A stretch of DNA of 44,558 bases from Acanthamoeba castellanii str. Neff (GCF_000313135.1 NW_004457626.1:42358-86915); one strand, 5' to 3'; numbered from the stretch's first letter, positions 10,070-21,463 are shown. Program-made: numbers and translations. The notes: a model not told the origin generated them from the letters alone.

Positions 10070-13000
10070 CAGCGCGCGAGCTGCTGTCGCGCGTGGCCTC
10101 ACACCTCAACATGTCGCGCATGCGCAACGACGCCGCGCGCACCGAACTGGCCCTGCGCGTTAAGGTACGCGGACACGTTAATTCATTTTATTTGCTGCAG
10201 TGGCAACCACGTCAATGGGGCGGTTGGCTCATGCATCTGTCACACAGGTAGATGAAGGCAAGGAGAGGCTGGAGCGTATTCTGGCGGCCATTCAGGACGC
10301 CTTCATGTCGCTCGATGCGCGACAGCGATACTCGTTCGTAAACACCAACGCCGCTAACCTGCTCGGCGCCAAGAAAGAAGGTAACCAACCCAACCACCTT
10401 GCCACCAAAACGTAGTTTCTACATACGCATATGTTGGTTGCGTCAATTGACGCAACCAATTGTCACTAAATGTTTATTTATTTCTTCGTTCCTACACTCA
10501 CCACACCAACAGACATGATCGGACACAACGTGTGGCGCTTCATGGTCGATACTGAAGATGGGGTCGTGGCCCGCAACCTGGAACGGGCCATGAACGACAA
10601 GGTCGACGTCGTGTTCGACTTCTACTACTCTGTCCACGACCGCTGGTACGCCCCCCTCCAGTCGCTTGCCGGCCTCCACCTTGGCCGCCAAGGCCGCGCT
10701 ACAGTGCGACGGGTGGTGGTCTTACCCTACCACCCGCGCGCGCATATGCCGACAGGTATGAGAGCCGAATGTTTCCGGGGGCCGGCGGCGGGGTATCCAT
10801 CTTCACGATCGACGTCACCGCTCGAAAGAAGGCCGAGCACCGCCTGGCGCTCCTGTCCCAGGTGGGACAGCTGCTGGCGGCCAGCGTGGAGACTCATCTG
10901 TCGTCGCTGCTGGAAGCGGCGGTCAAGATCGTGGAGGGTATATACATCTTCTTCCCTCCTCTCGCTCTGCTACGCGTCTCGTCGTTCGCACACTCTTGGG
11001 TTGTTTCTAAGCGACTGACCCGGCGCGGGCGCAGGGTCGGTGGTGGCCGACTGGAGTATTGTGGACGTGGTGGCCGAGAACGGCCAGCTCGAGCGCATTG
11101 CCACCCCGCACTCACCCACCCACCTCTGGCAGCTCCACAAGCTCGGCAACGACCCGCTAGGTGGTACCTTCTTGCCCACACGTGTTGTGTGTGTTGTGTG
11201 TGTGTGTGTATGTGTATGTGTGCGTGTGTGTTTTTGCCATCAATTCTAACTCTGTTTTGTGCGGTCGGCCGACCCACCGCACAGACGACGAAGAGGCCGA
11301 TCGGTACTATCGAGTGGTGCGGCTGAGCAACGGCGAGCGGGTGGGCATCGAGTGCGGCCTCGCGACTTCGCCGGCCCGAGGGGAGAATTTCGTGATGCAC
11401 CTGCTGCAGGGCCACGGCCGCATCTACGGCTTGTGGGTGTTTGCGCGCGAGTCGTTCGCTCACAGCGACGATCTGGTATTGACCGACCGCCCTCACCACC
11501 TCGCTCGAATTGGTCTCTATTCGGAGCTAAAACGGTTTGCTTCTCTAACGGGGCGTTCGAACGCAGGACAAGGACAAAGCGGTCTGCGCGGAGATAGCGC
11601 AACGCGCGGGGATGGCCATCGACAACGCGCGGCTCTATCGCGAGGCCGACAGCGCCAACCAGGCCAAGGACCACTTCCTCGCCGCCCTCTCGCACGAGCT
11701 GCGCACGCCGCTCACTCCCGCATTGCTCCTCTCCGAGGCCCTCCTTGGTACGGAGCCGCGCAGCCGCCGTCTCCTTTTTTCTTTTTCTTTTGCTGACGTC
11801 AGCGTCTCGCACGTGGACTTGGCAGGCGAGATGCTGCCCCAGGATGTGGAGGACAACGTGCGGCTCATCCACGAGTCGGTGATGCTCGAGGTGCAGCTCA
11901 TCGACGATCTGCTCGATCTCACCAAGATCTCGCGGTACACCACGCCCCCGCCGCCGCCACAGCCCTGCAGCGCGCCCGCCTTCGATCCGGCGACTCTTTC
12001 AGCCCTCTACTCACTACTGGCTGGGGTGCTGGGCGGCGCAGGAACAAGCTCAAGCTCAACCTGCGGCCGATAACGCTGCACGAGATCTTGAGCCGCACGG
12101 TGCAGATCGTGGCGCACGACATCAGCGCCAAGAAGCTCGTCGTTACGCGCGATTTCCAGGCCACCAACGACCGCCTCGTCGGCGACCCCGCTCGGTGCGC
12201 CGCTCTCTCGCCCCCCAACCCGATTGACGGCAAACTGACTCTTGTATGGCGTGTGTGTGTTGTGTGGTGTGTGGTGTGGTGTGGTGTGTGTGGTGTGTGT
12301 CGTGCCACGCGTGGGGGGACAGGCTGCAGCAGGTGGCGTGGAACTTAGTTAAGAACGCGATCAAGTTCACGCCCGAGGGCGGCGCCATCACCATCCGCAC
12401 CTCCAACTACGTCCTCGACCGTCCAGTCGCGGCACCAGACCTCGAGCAGTCAGGGCAGGCTGCCGACCGCGAGGACCCGGCGGAGGACCAGTCACCGCCG
12501 CCCGGCGAGAGCCCGTCATCGCTACAGCCGCCTCCGCAGGCGATGGAGCGGGTGGAGATGCTGCGGGTGGAGATCATCGATACGGGCATCGGCATCGAGA
12601 GCCACGTCATCCCGCACCTGTTCCGGGCCTTCGAGCAGGGCGACGCCTCCATCACCGTGCGCTTCGGCGGCCTCGGCCTCGGCCTCGCCATCTCCCGGTA
12701 TACCACGCCTTCCTTCGTCCCATAATAGTGCGTCCCCTGCTAAACTGAGAGCGTGTCGTGGTGCGACAGATCGTTCGTGGAGATGCATCGGGGAGAGTTG
12801 ACGGCGTCGAGCGAGGGCAAGAACAAGGGCGCCACGTTTGCGGTGCACCTGCCAACCGACGCGCCGGCCACGGCCATCGCCGCCCTCGACATGCAGCCGC
12901 CGCACCAACACCCACCCGCCCCGGCCCCGGCCATGCCCGGCCCTCACACGCCGGCCTTGACTGTGGCGACGGCCTCTCAAGCGCTGCCGCCACCACCACG

Positions 13001-13627
13001 AACCGGGCCACTCAAGGTACTTAGGGTTCCCTACGTAGCACCGTACGGTCCGATCTTTGTTCTTTGGAGCTGACCGAATCGGTGGCGCGGCGCGCCAGGT
13101 GTTGCTGGTGGAGGACAACAAGAGCACGCTCATGATCATGTCGCGTCTCCTGCGCCAGAAGCTGGGCTTCGCAGTCGTCGTGGCCTCGTCGGTGGCCGAC
13201 GCGCTGCGCGTGGCGGCCGAGGAGAAGGCCAGCGACGAGGGCCAGGTGGACGTCGTGGTGAGCGACATCGGGCTGCCCGACGGGTCGGGCCTCGAGCTCA
13301 TGGCCGCCCTCAAGGCCACTTACCACCTCCCGGTACGACACACGACACACACGACACACGACACACGACACACACGACACACTGCTGGTGTTGATGACAA
13401 GGCACATATTTGTCGAGCAGGGGATCGCGCTGTCGGGATACGGGTCGGAGGAGGACGTGGAGCGGAGCCGGGAGGCGGTGACGACATCCACCTCACCAAG
13501 CCCGTCCAGTTCGCCGCCCTCTCCGCCACCATCCATCAACTCGTATCCCCCCGCCCACCATCCAGGCCATGACAGTGTTGTTGAGCTTGATCATGCCATT
13601 CCTGCCCGATTTGCCAAGAGAATATAG
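5627..13627 (+). CDS. Tandem hybrid sensor histidine kinase
   Basis: About 27 exons joined from ATG 5627 give roughly 1,825 residues. Order: unassigned N-terminus; PAS-like segment (WSCTPFGPIASWPHTLKIAL, FWGRDYRMLYNDTYRP); GAF-like region; HisKA 1 (NISHEFRTPLT, His near 527); HATPase 1 (NLLSNALKFT, DTGIGIP); Ser/Pro-rich linker; receiver 1 (LLADDN, LTDVMMP Asp near 983, TKPF); PAS (AIQDAFMSLD); GAF (ADWSIVDVVAENG); HisKA 2 (ALSHELRTPLT, His near 1367); HATPase 2 (NLVKNAIKFTP, DTGIGI, GLGLGLAIS); receiver 2 (LLVEDN, VVSDIGLPDG). Family knowledge: such proteins autophosphorylate on His and pass phosphate to Asp. No transmembrane segment is evident, so an internal sensor is inferred. Three oddities: the exon 4/5 junction fits a GC-AG intron (donor 6579) better than GT; 9543-9644 may be an intron; and receiver 2 shifts frame near 13475, where its HLTKPVQF lysine motif continues one base out of phase to a stop at 13570-13572. 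The annotated end follows the unshifted frame. Confidence 0.88.
7377..7470 (+). repeat. Intronic (TTGTG)n microsatellite
   Basis: About 19 uninterrupted copies of the pentamer TTGTG fill most of the intron 7324-7497 of the histidine kinase gene. It reads through as CVVLC repeats in one frame and HNTTQ repeats on the other strand; neither is a real protein. Length is likely to vary among strains. Confidence 0.9.
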
Positions 13628-13722
13628 ATGTGTCTGCTCCCTTCACCATACTCCTCGGTCAACGATGACACATAAGAACCAAAACGCACGAACGTCCGTC
13701 GCACGTAGCACTATTGACGGAC

Positions 13723-13841
13723 GGATACGGCCATACTGCGCAGAAAGCACCGCTTCCCATCCGAACAGCGAAGTTAAGCTGCGCCAGGCGGTGTTAGTAC
13801 TGGGGTGGGCGACCACCCGGGAATCCACCGTGCCGTATCCT
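13723..13841 (+). rRNA. 5S ribosomal RNA
   Basis: The 119-nt sequence starts GGATACGGCCATACTG and ends CCGTGCCGTATCC plus one T, so the termini pair as the 5S helix I (GGATACGG with CCGTATCC). Conserved internal blocks are visible: CATCCGAACAGCGAAGTTAAGC, here shortened as CGAACAGCGAAGTTAAGC, and GGGTGGGCGACCACCCGGGA. It is transcribed by RNA polymerase III from an internal control region. The gene sits alone in the roughly 340-bp gap between the convergent kinase gene and the ERF4-like gene, not in an rDNA unit. Confidence 0.95.
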
Positions 13842-13845
13842 TTTT
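13841..13845 (+). terminator. Pol III terminator of 5S gene
   Basis: A run of five T residues follows directly after the last paired base of the 5S sequence, the usual RNA polymerase III stop signal. Confidence 0.8.
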
Positions 13846-13969
13846 ATGTGATTACAACACATCAGCTTCATCATCCATCCATTCATCGCCGCTTTGTGTG
13901 TTGTTCTGAGAAGCTGTGTGCGCGAACGCGGTGTGATGGTGGTGAATGTGCTTGGTGGGGTGATAGTAT

Positions 13970-14870
13970 CTACAGGTAATCAAGGGCTACAGCTCCGTGG
14001 TTGCTCGAATCGGCCGCCGGCAGCGCTTGGTCGGTGTGGATGGACTCCGGATTGAAGCCCACGCGCTGCGGCTGCAGGTGCTGCGGTGCGCTTGCTAGGC
14101 TTGAGCCATCGAAGTGCGGCAAGAACAGGCCTGGCAGCGGCGCCGCCAGTTGTTGGTGGGCTGATCGTGTGCATCACATACAAAGAGAGTGAGAGCTCGC
14201 GTTGTGGGCGTACACGTACAACAAGGGTGAATGATGAGGTCTGGCAGCGTACGGTCGTGAGTTTGGACGGTGATGACGAGCACCCATCGTCGCAGGAATC
14301 GCTTCTCCAAACGCAAGTGCAGCCCGAGCGGGCTGTAGCGCGGGTTGACCCGCTCCAGGTACTCCTTCACCATTCGCTTCACCTGTTTTGCCCATCGTAG
14401 CAGCATAAGAAGATGAAAGTTGCAACCGTTGTCGTTGTCGCCATGCAGACAACGCAACGTACGTGCAGTCTCCGGGCGAGGAAGCAGATGGTGGCGAGGG
14501 TGATGAAGAAGAAGATGAGGCCGAGGTTCAAGAAGCCCCACCCGCCTTTGATCTTCCACACGGCGAGGGCCGTGGTCAGCACGGAGCCCAGCGCCCCGAG
14601 CAGGGCAAGCCACCCGGCAACGCGAAGCGTGAACAGCGCGCGGAGGATGAGGTTGAGGCACTTCACGGTGATGGCGAACTGGGCAGCCGGGACGCGGTCG
14701 CGCAGGAGGGGCGGCACGGTCTTGGGGAAGCCGGGGCGCAACCAACTCCATTTCTTCAACTTGACGCGCACTACCTCCGCCCCTCGTAGCGAGGCATCTT
14801 CCCGGGAGTGCCCCTGCTCCTCCGCCCCTTCTTCTTCTGTTGGCACGATGAGCAGTTCAAACTCGCTCAT
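13970..14870 (-). CDS. Golgin-A7/ERF4-like membrane protein
   Basis: Exon 1 (14870-14463) starts MSEFELLIVPTEEEG and contains FPKTVPPLLRDRVPAAQF, a conserved-looking pattern of the Golgin subfamily A7/ERF4 family, then two hydrophobic segments (WLALLGALGSVLTTALAVW; FLNLGLIFFFITLATICFLA). Exon 2 (14382-14284) gives KRMVKEYLERVNPRYSPLGL, matching the family's C-terminal NxxxxPxGL-type pattern. In other eukaryotes these proteins partner DHHC palmitoyltransferases that modify Ras-like proteins at Golgi or ER. The 3' end is uncertain. In phase the gene would stop at 14095-14097; a well-formed frame (GLFLPHFDG to ALDYL, stop 13970) follows the same acceptor one base out of phase. Family assignment is by motif memory only. 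Confidence 0.6.
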
Positions 14871-15023
14871 GGTGTCGTGGTACGTTGTACAACTCCTCCA
14901 CACAACCACAAAAGAAAAAGGGAAATGCCCCGCGTTGTCGTCGATGCCTATGTAACAAAAGATGACGTGGCAAGCGGGGGGGGGGGCTTGGCGACCCCAT
15001 CCCACACACCCGTGCGCAGCTGC

Positions 15024-16318
15024 TCAATCGTGTACGGCTGGGCGAAGTTCGTAGACGAGTGACAGCCGCGGTCGCCTGCTCCTACCCACGCAATGCACAA
15101 TTCCTGGATGATGCACCACCGACGCACATGGAGATATGAGAGGGCTGCGTGCGAGAGCCACGAGGTGGGCGCACGCTGTACCAGGGTAGACCCCTTCAGA
15201 GACTGTCTGCAGGCTCTGGCCGCAGAACAGGGCCACGTCCTTGTGCGGACGCCCCGTACGTTCGACCTGCATGGTTGGGGGCGCGGGCGTGATGAGGTGA
15301 AGTGAAGTGAGATGGGTCTGTTGCCGATGAGGGCGAGCGCTCTACGTACGCTGATCCACTCCATCGTTGCCGCGTCCAGAAGTTCGAGGCCTGGCGTGGC
15401 TGCACAGGGGACCACCGTCATGAACCCTGGGTCTGCCAAGAGCTGAGCTTCAGTTGTGTGCTGTGCAGGAGGGCAAGCGTCTCAGGGAAGTGGATGGCGG
15501 CTGTACCAACATGCCGATGGCAATTCACTACGTGGCGCGACGCTTCTGTATTCTTGTAGTAGAAGAGGTCGAACGGTGAGGTGTCGAATCGCAGTGGGGC
15601 ACTGTGGCCTCGATCCGCCCCAGTTGTAGTGCCGTCACCATCAGTAGTGCTGCTCTCTGGTGGTTGGTCACTTCGATCATGGGAGGGGCGGTGACAGTAG
15701 CGTTCGAGAAGATGGTCGGGTGATTCATCGGCCGACGAGGCCAGGTCTTCGCCAACCCAACGCATCGCGCTGTAGACCAAGCTCTCCAATAGCGTGAACG
15801 ACTCCTCCACCAGTACCCTGAAGGTGTCGTCCTCTACAACACCATGAGCCAAGCCTCACTCTACCACTGCCTCCACCGCACACACCACACATGAACACAC
15901 GACGTGTACCGAAGGCGGGCCATGGCTGGGCGGACCCGCGACGAAGGCGATAGACCTCCTTGGCAGGGGTGGGGTTGTTGTAGCCCACGAGCCCTTTGCC
16001 GGTGCTGCATGGTCCCTCGCTGAAGAGCAGGCGGGCTGCCTCCTTCTGCTCTTGGGTGGCTTGCAGGAAGAACCGTTCGGCCGCTTCACTGGCCTGCCGC
16101 ACTACCTCTGCACCTCTACTGGCACCGTCATCAAGCTCAATTATGGTCCAGCCGTGTTGGCGTAATCGCATGCAGAACGATTTGCGCAGATCCTCGCAAT
16201 CGAGGAGCGCCCTAAGCGAGAAATGGGATAAGGCATGCTGACCCACCTCTGCGCGGACGCTTGCATGTGCCTGTGTACAAGCTGCAGCAGCCTCATCTCT
16301 TTTTCTCTTCTTTTCCAT
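15024..16318 (-). CDS. Isopenicillin-N-synthase-like 2OG oxygenase
   Basis: Four exons (16318-15910, 15833-15507, 15432-15350, 15266-15024) give 353 residues with matching phases. The N-terminal half has the DIOXN-like pattern (FCMRLRQHGWTIIELDDGA, EAAERFFLQATQEQKEAA, GLVGYNN) of plant/fungal non-haem dioxygenases. The iron ligands are HVDPG, with His and Val in exon 2 and Asp created across the intron, and a distal His in ACAHLV. The 2-oxoglutarate/co-substrate Arg motif is RPRLSLVYELRP near the end. Family members oxidise small molecules, using Fe(II). The substrate is unknown. The final exon is read through a region (LARSPLISPCAS..) not typical of the fold, so another short intron may exist there. 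It starts about 0.5 kb from the divergent Rac gene. Confidence 0.8.
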
Positions 16319-16812
16319 CTTCAAAATATAAAAATACAAAATACAAAAATACAAAAAAATAAAAAAACTGCGAATAAATGATCTGCGAAAGCTGCAAAGG
16401 GTCAAGAAGACGGGCACCTGCTGGAGAAGACCCGAACGAATCGCCAACGAAAGATGCTCCCGTGAAGGGTGTGGAGCTAAGTTCGAGCGAGCGAAACAGC
16501 CACAAGGAAACGACAGGTGCGGTCGCTTTAGGCGAACAGACCACACTTTCGCCGCACAAGGTGCGTGTCCGTTCAGCGTTGGCCGAAAAAGGGGGTATTA
16601 GCCCCAAACCGGGAAAAATCAGGGCATAGCCGACGCACAGCAACGGCAAGAATTAAATTTCGCGGCTTGGCGTCGGTCGACACATTCGATTTCTCGCGAC
16701 CACCGACGGACACCAAAGAGGAGCCGGGCTGCAAGCGGAGAGCCAAGCCCAGATCGGATCAGGAGGAAGTCACTTGTAGAAGAAGCCCCGTAAGAAAGGA
16801 ATCATAATAATA
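16319..16812. promoter_or_regulatory. Divergent promoter region, oxygenase/Rac
   Basis: This 494-bp gap separates two outward-facing starts. Next to the oxygenase ATG there is a T-rich run on the minus strand (TTTTTATATTTTGAAG). I see no recognisable gene in the gap; open frames across it are low-quality. Confidence 0.5.
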
Positions 16813-17608
16813 ATGGCCACCAAGTCCATCAAGCTGGTCGTCGTTGGCGACGGTGCGGTCGGTAAGACGTGCCTTCTCATCTCGTATGCCAACAACCGCT
16901 TCCCCGAAGGTACCCCCTAATTTTGATGTTAATTTATCGTTACAACGTAAGAGCACGATGCTAATGCGCCCCCTTTTACTTCTCTACAGAGTATGTGCCC
17001 ACCGTGTTCGACAATTATGTTGTGAATTTGACTGCTGGTGAGGAGACCATCGAGCTTGGTCTTTGGGATACTGCCGGTCAGGAGGAGTACGATCGTCTGC
17101 GCCCCCTCAGGTATGTCCCATCACCCTTCTTTGAGTAGCTCTTCATTTTGGCATCCCCAAGTAATCCTTCCCATCATCGCAGCTATGCCAATGCCAACGT
17201 GTTCTTGGTCTGCTTCTCGGTGGTGAACCCCGTATCGTTCGAGAACGTCACCTCCAAGTGGTTCCCCGAGGTCAACCACTTCTGCCCCAACGTGCCCCTC
17301 ATCGTCGTTGGCACCAAGCTCGATCTCAGGAACGACAACTCCACCCTCGAGAAGCTCAAGGGTCAGGGCCAGCGCCCCGTCACGCACGAGGAGGGCGAGG
17401 AGCTCGCCAGGAAGCTCAAGGCCGTCAAGTTCATCGAGTGCTCTGCCTTCACCGGTACGTGAAACATCAGATCATCTCCCCCCCCCAAAGGCCCATTCTA
17501 ACCGTTTCAATTCCAGGTGAGAACCTCAAGACGGTCTTCGACGATGCCGTCAAGTCCGTCCTCTTCTCCAAGAGGAAGAAGGCTAAGGGTGGCTGCTCTC
17601 TGTTCTAA
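16813..17608 (+). CDS. Rac-family Rho GTPase
   Basis: Four exons (16813-16909, 16990-17110, 17183-17454, 17517-17608) encode 193 residues, the usual Rac length. All nucleotide motifs are present: P-loop GDGAVGKTC, switch [13 protein letters not shown], switch [17 protein letters not shown], base-binding GTKLDLRND, and SAF. The Rho insert ([16 protein letters not shown]) is present. The C-terminus is a polybasic KRKKAKGG followed by the CAAX-like box CSLF, predicted to be prenylated for membrane attachment. Rac GTPases switch between GDP and GTP states to control actin assembly, phagocytosis and oxidase activity. It is a regular, intact member. Confidence 0.97.
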
Positions 17609-18325
17609 ATACTACTGCGACTCTTCTCGAATGAACCCTACGATGGAGCCATCCGATCAACGACGTCAAACACACTCCCTCCCAACCTCACCATCCTCAA
17701 CTCTCATCCCCCCTCTTTAAATCAAGCACCATCATCACCCACGAACGAGCCGAGCCCGAGCAAAAAGGAAGACCGAAGAAGAGGAAAATGGAATTCGATG
17801 CAACACCGCCACGTTCACGCATCTCCACGAATCGCCTGCGCCTTCGAGAGGTTCGTGATGGATTCGGTTCATTCGGCGTTGTGTGCTTCTGCATTGGCCG
17901 TTTGCGTGTTCTTCTATCCCGCACTCGGAGCCCTCCTCTGTACATGAAAATGTTTTATTACTTCTCGCAATACATTCCGTAGCCTCCATCTTCCTCTTCT
18001 CCGTTGTCTTCGTGCCGTCGGGCAAGAACAAGAAAGTTTGCTTGCTGTCCTTCCCTTTTGCGACAACGCGGGTAGTTCGGCCTTGCCTTCTTCGAATAGT
18101 CGAGGTCGGAACATCATTAATTGCCTCCTCCTCGTGTGGAAAACGACAACGACCATCTCACTACAGCGCGGCCACTCCTCCAATGCACACAAGAGGTACC
18201 ACACCCACCGGATGTCATCCTTCGCTCCTTCTGGTCTTTCTTTGCCCCCTTTCTTTGCGCTTCTGGCCTTCTCCTTGCCCACCCGCACGGTCTTTCGTTC
18301 TTTTCCGCCAGGACGCTTTACGACC
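17609..18325. other. Intergenic gap, Rac to Frizzled-like gene
   Basis: About 700 bp holding the Rac 3' region and the upstream region of the receptor gene. Several open frames occur on both strands, but none has a recognisable domain, a good start context and splice-consistent extension. I see nothing specific. Confidence 0.5.
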
Positions 18326-21238
18326 ATGACGGGGTGGGGTGTGGCCTTGGTGGTGTGGGCGGTGCTGGTGGCGGCGCACGGCCAGTCGTGCGTCCCATTC
18401 GACGGCGCGCCACTCACGCAACACAAGTGCGACGCCGTGGTGACCTGGCCCAACGTGCTCCTCCTCCCCGGCCAGTCCTATGACGACGTACGTTATGTTG
18501 GCCTTTTGCCCCCCCCCCCCAATCCCTCTTCACCACCCCCGTCCCATGTTCCCTGCCTGGTGCCGTTGTCTCCGGCGTATTAGATGACCGGCACTCACAC
18601 CTGCGCTTGGTGAATGCGATTGGCGGAATGTTACTGTGGGGCACCACAGGCCGACAGGGCGGCGAGCGAGCTGACCAAGCTGTTCGGCGTCTACGTGCCG
18701 CCGGCGTGCCGCAATGCCGCCCTGCGCCTGGTGTGCATGGGCAACTTCGTCTCGTGCCACTTCGACACCACCACCGGCCTCACCTGTTCGTCGCATCGGC
18801 GCCTCATCATTTTTTCCGGTTTCTCCCCGGAAGATGTGTTGACCACCTTTTTGTGTGCTTGGCGACGGTGGTGGGCCTGGTCCACCAGACCAAGCGCCGT
18901 GCAGGAGCGTGTGCGAGGAGACTGTGGCCGAGTGCGGCGCGTTCCTGGCCGCCGCAGGCCTCGAGTCCAAGGCGCCCGACTGCAACGCCACCAACCCGCT
19001 CACCGGCGGCCCTCTCTACCCCGCCACCAACTGCAACAACGCCTCCGCCGACGTCTGTACGCTCGGCACCGAACCGCCCACGAACCGACCGTATCGACGA
19101 TCTCTGACGCTGTGAATGGCGTGGTGGCTGGTGGCTGGCGGCGGCTGCTGGCGGCTGATGGCTGGTGGGGCGGGCGGACGCACACAGCGGTGGCGTACTC
19201 GCAGGCGGACTGTCCGTATCCGACAGAGTTCACGACCGACGGGGCCGACCCCAACGACCCGTCGACGCTGTGCGTGCTGACGTGTCCGTCGACCATGTTC
19301 ACGTCGGAGGACTGGGACACGGCCAACGGTCTCATGATCACCTTCTCCGGTTCGGCTCCCCTCTTTCTCTCTCTTCTCCCCCATTATATCGTCCCACTTG
19401 CGACCGCCCCCTTTCGGCCGGCCGGCATCAAGTGCTGAACTGATCACTGTGTGGGCGTCCCATCGTGCAGCACTGTCGTTCATCCTGGCGCTGTTCATGT
19501 GCATCACGTGGGTGCTCAACCCGCGCAAGCGCAAGTTCCCGGCCTTCGTGCCCTTCTGGCTTGCCCTGTGCTCGTTCATGAACGCCGGCTCCATTCTCCT
19601 CTCCATCCTGATTGGCGGTACGACCCCATTCACCTCCGCCTTTCCCTGATGGACCGACCCGTCCTCACCCCGGTGCACACCCGCACGCGCGCAACAGGGC
19701 CGAGGAAGTTGACGTGTACGTGGGACGACCCTTCCGTGATGATGACGTGGGACAACGCCGGCGACAACGACGGACAGGGCGTTGTCTGCATCCTCCAAGG
19801 TGCGCCTTTGTGGTTTATGGTGCTTGGTGAATTGGTTTTGCTGGAGTTGAACTCACAATGACCAATTGGTTTGTTTTTGATGGTCGACGCTGCAGCGATG
19901 ATTCTGGTGTTCTTCGCAGTGGCGGGGAGCTTCTGGTGGCTCACGCTCACCTTCAACATCTTCGAGCTGCTCGTGCTCGGCATGAAGAGGGAGCTGGTGA
20001 AAAAGATCTACTACTTCCAACACATCCTCAACTGGGGCGTTCCCACCGTGTGCGTCATCATCGGTGCGCCCTCTTTCGCCCCCCCCCCCAGTAGCCTCTT
20101 TCAAGCTCCGCTGCTGATGCTTGGGAGTGCGGACCTGTGGGTCAGGCCTGGCGGGTCGGGCATTTGGCGGAGTGACGGCCAATCACAACTGCTGGATGGC
20201 GTCTCCCTACGACTGGGCCGCCTTCTATAGCTGGGGGTACTCTCTCTCTCTCTCTCTCTCCTATGCACGCATGATGGTGCTCTTCCAGCACCTCACGACC
20301 TCGACTCTCACACCCTTTTTAATGGCCAGTTCTGCTCAACCTGTTGATCGGAACGATCTTGGTCGGCATCAGTTTGGTCAAGATCATCAGGGTACATTGA
20401 GTCTTACAATGAATTGTGCGGTGTGTTTCAAGCAGCGCTGATGCACCTGCGCGCGTCTATTCCAGGTGAAGGCCAAGTTCAAGCAATCATCGATCAAGAC
20501 GGAGCAGATTATCCGATTGGGCTTCCTGGTGGTGCTCTACTGGGCCGTCTATCTCTACTTCTGCATCTATAGGTACCCAAGCGTCTCCCACTCAACCGCA
20601 GGTTTCGATTGTCTAGACATGTAACGCATGCGACGGTTCCACCAGGCTGGTCAACGAAACGAGACAGGACGACTACAAAGAAGCCTTCGCCAGCCAGATT
20701 CAGTGCAGCGCACTCTCAGGTGCTTCCATCATTGCAGGCGCCTTTTGCCGATGAACGAGGCCAGTGGACTGACGTGGTGATTGCTGATTTGCCTGGCGAT
20801 ACACAGGTGAAGAGTGTCCGTTTTCAGGTGGAATGAACCGCGGGATGTGGCTCATCCAAGCCATGGCCGTGGGCAGCCACGGCATCATCATCTTCATGGT
20901 CCTTGCATTCACCAAGGTTCGCTCCCCCCACGGCACTTGGTAGTGATGAGCTCTGGCCTCGATCAAAAAAAAATCCCAAATCGTCTCATACGTGATGGAT
21001 TCGTTCTCCAGGAAACATTCTGGTTCTGGGTCGACTTGATACAGAACTGGCGAACTCCTATGCTGGTTCGTTTTATTACGATCGCCCTATTCTCTTGTAG
21101 CCGTTCAACACTCACCCATCACCTTTTGACCGTGCTGCGCAGGTGTTGGACGGTAGCGTTTCACGAACACAGACGAACAGCACAGCTCAATCCACTTCAC
21201 GCAAGTCTGCAGAGTCTGCAGAGGACAGCATCATGTAG
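18326..21238 (+). CDS. Frizzled-like seven-transmembrane receptor
   Basis: About 14 exons from ATG 18326 to TAG 21236-21238 give some 520 residues. A signal peptide (MTGWGVALVVWAVLVAAHG) precedes a Cys-rich extracellular domain with spacing like a Frizzled CRD (CVPFDG, HKCDAVVTW, CRNAALRLVCMGNFVSC, YQAPCRSVCEETVAECG, DCNATNP, NCNN). Seven hydrophobic segments follow, including ALSFILALFMCITWVLNP, MILVFFAVAGSFWWLTLTFN, LLNLLIGTILVGISLVKIIR and LGFLVVLYWAVYLYFCIY. The C-terminus is Ser/Thr-rich. Amoebozoa are known to carry Frizzled/Smoothened-like receptors without a canonical Wnt pathway; the ligand is unknown. Between exons 8 (20173-20236) and 9 (20330-20391) the phases disagree by one base at a GGGGG run (20232-20237 region), likely a homopolymer error or a mutation. 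Other junctions are consistent. Confidence 0.85.
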
Positions 21239-21383
21239 GCAACACCTTAGCAGCCGCACGCTTTGTATCCATAAACCGATTATCACGATTCTCGCTTCTG
21301 TTCGCCTCACCTCGCCCAACAAACTGAGAGGGGTTGATGACGTCTGTGCACAACTCATTCGGAGGGCACAAATGATAGAGCTA

Positions 21384-21454
21384 GGCGCTGTAGTTAAGTG
21401 GTAAAATTCCTGCTTCGGGTGCAGGAGGCCCCGGTTCGATTCCGGGCAGCGCCC
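21384..21454 (+). tRNA. tRNA-Pro (anticodon CGG)
   Basis: The 7-bp acceptor stem GGCGCTG pairs with CAGCGCC. The anticodon arm CCTGC-TTCGGGT-GCAGG places CGG at positions 34-36, reading proline CCG. The T arm is CCCGG-TTCGATT-CCGGG, containing the B box GGTTCGATTCC. No intron and no encoded CCA. Confidence 0.93.
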
Positions 21455-21458
21455 TAGC

Positions 21459-21463
21459 CTTTT
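21459..21463 (+). terminator. Pol III terminator of tRNA-Pro
   Basis: A TTTTT run lies five bases after the tRNA. It also sits in the right place to be the polypyrimidine tract of a splice acceptor (TTTTTGCGCAG) for the downstream gene. Confidence 0.7.

Noticed and set aside
13336..13380. Possible CRISPR-like or regulatory repeat
   Set aside because: Short ACGACAC runs inside an intron, without spacers; the genome is eukaryotic.
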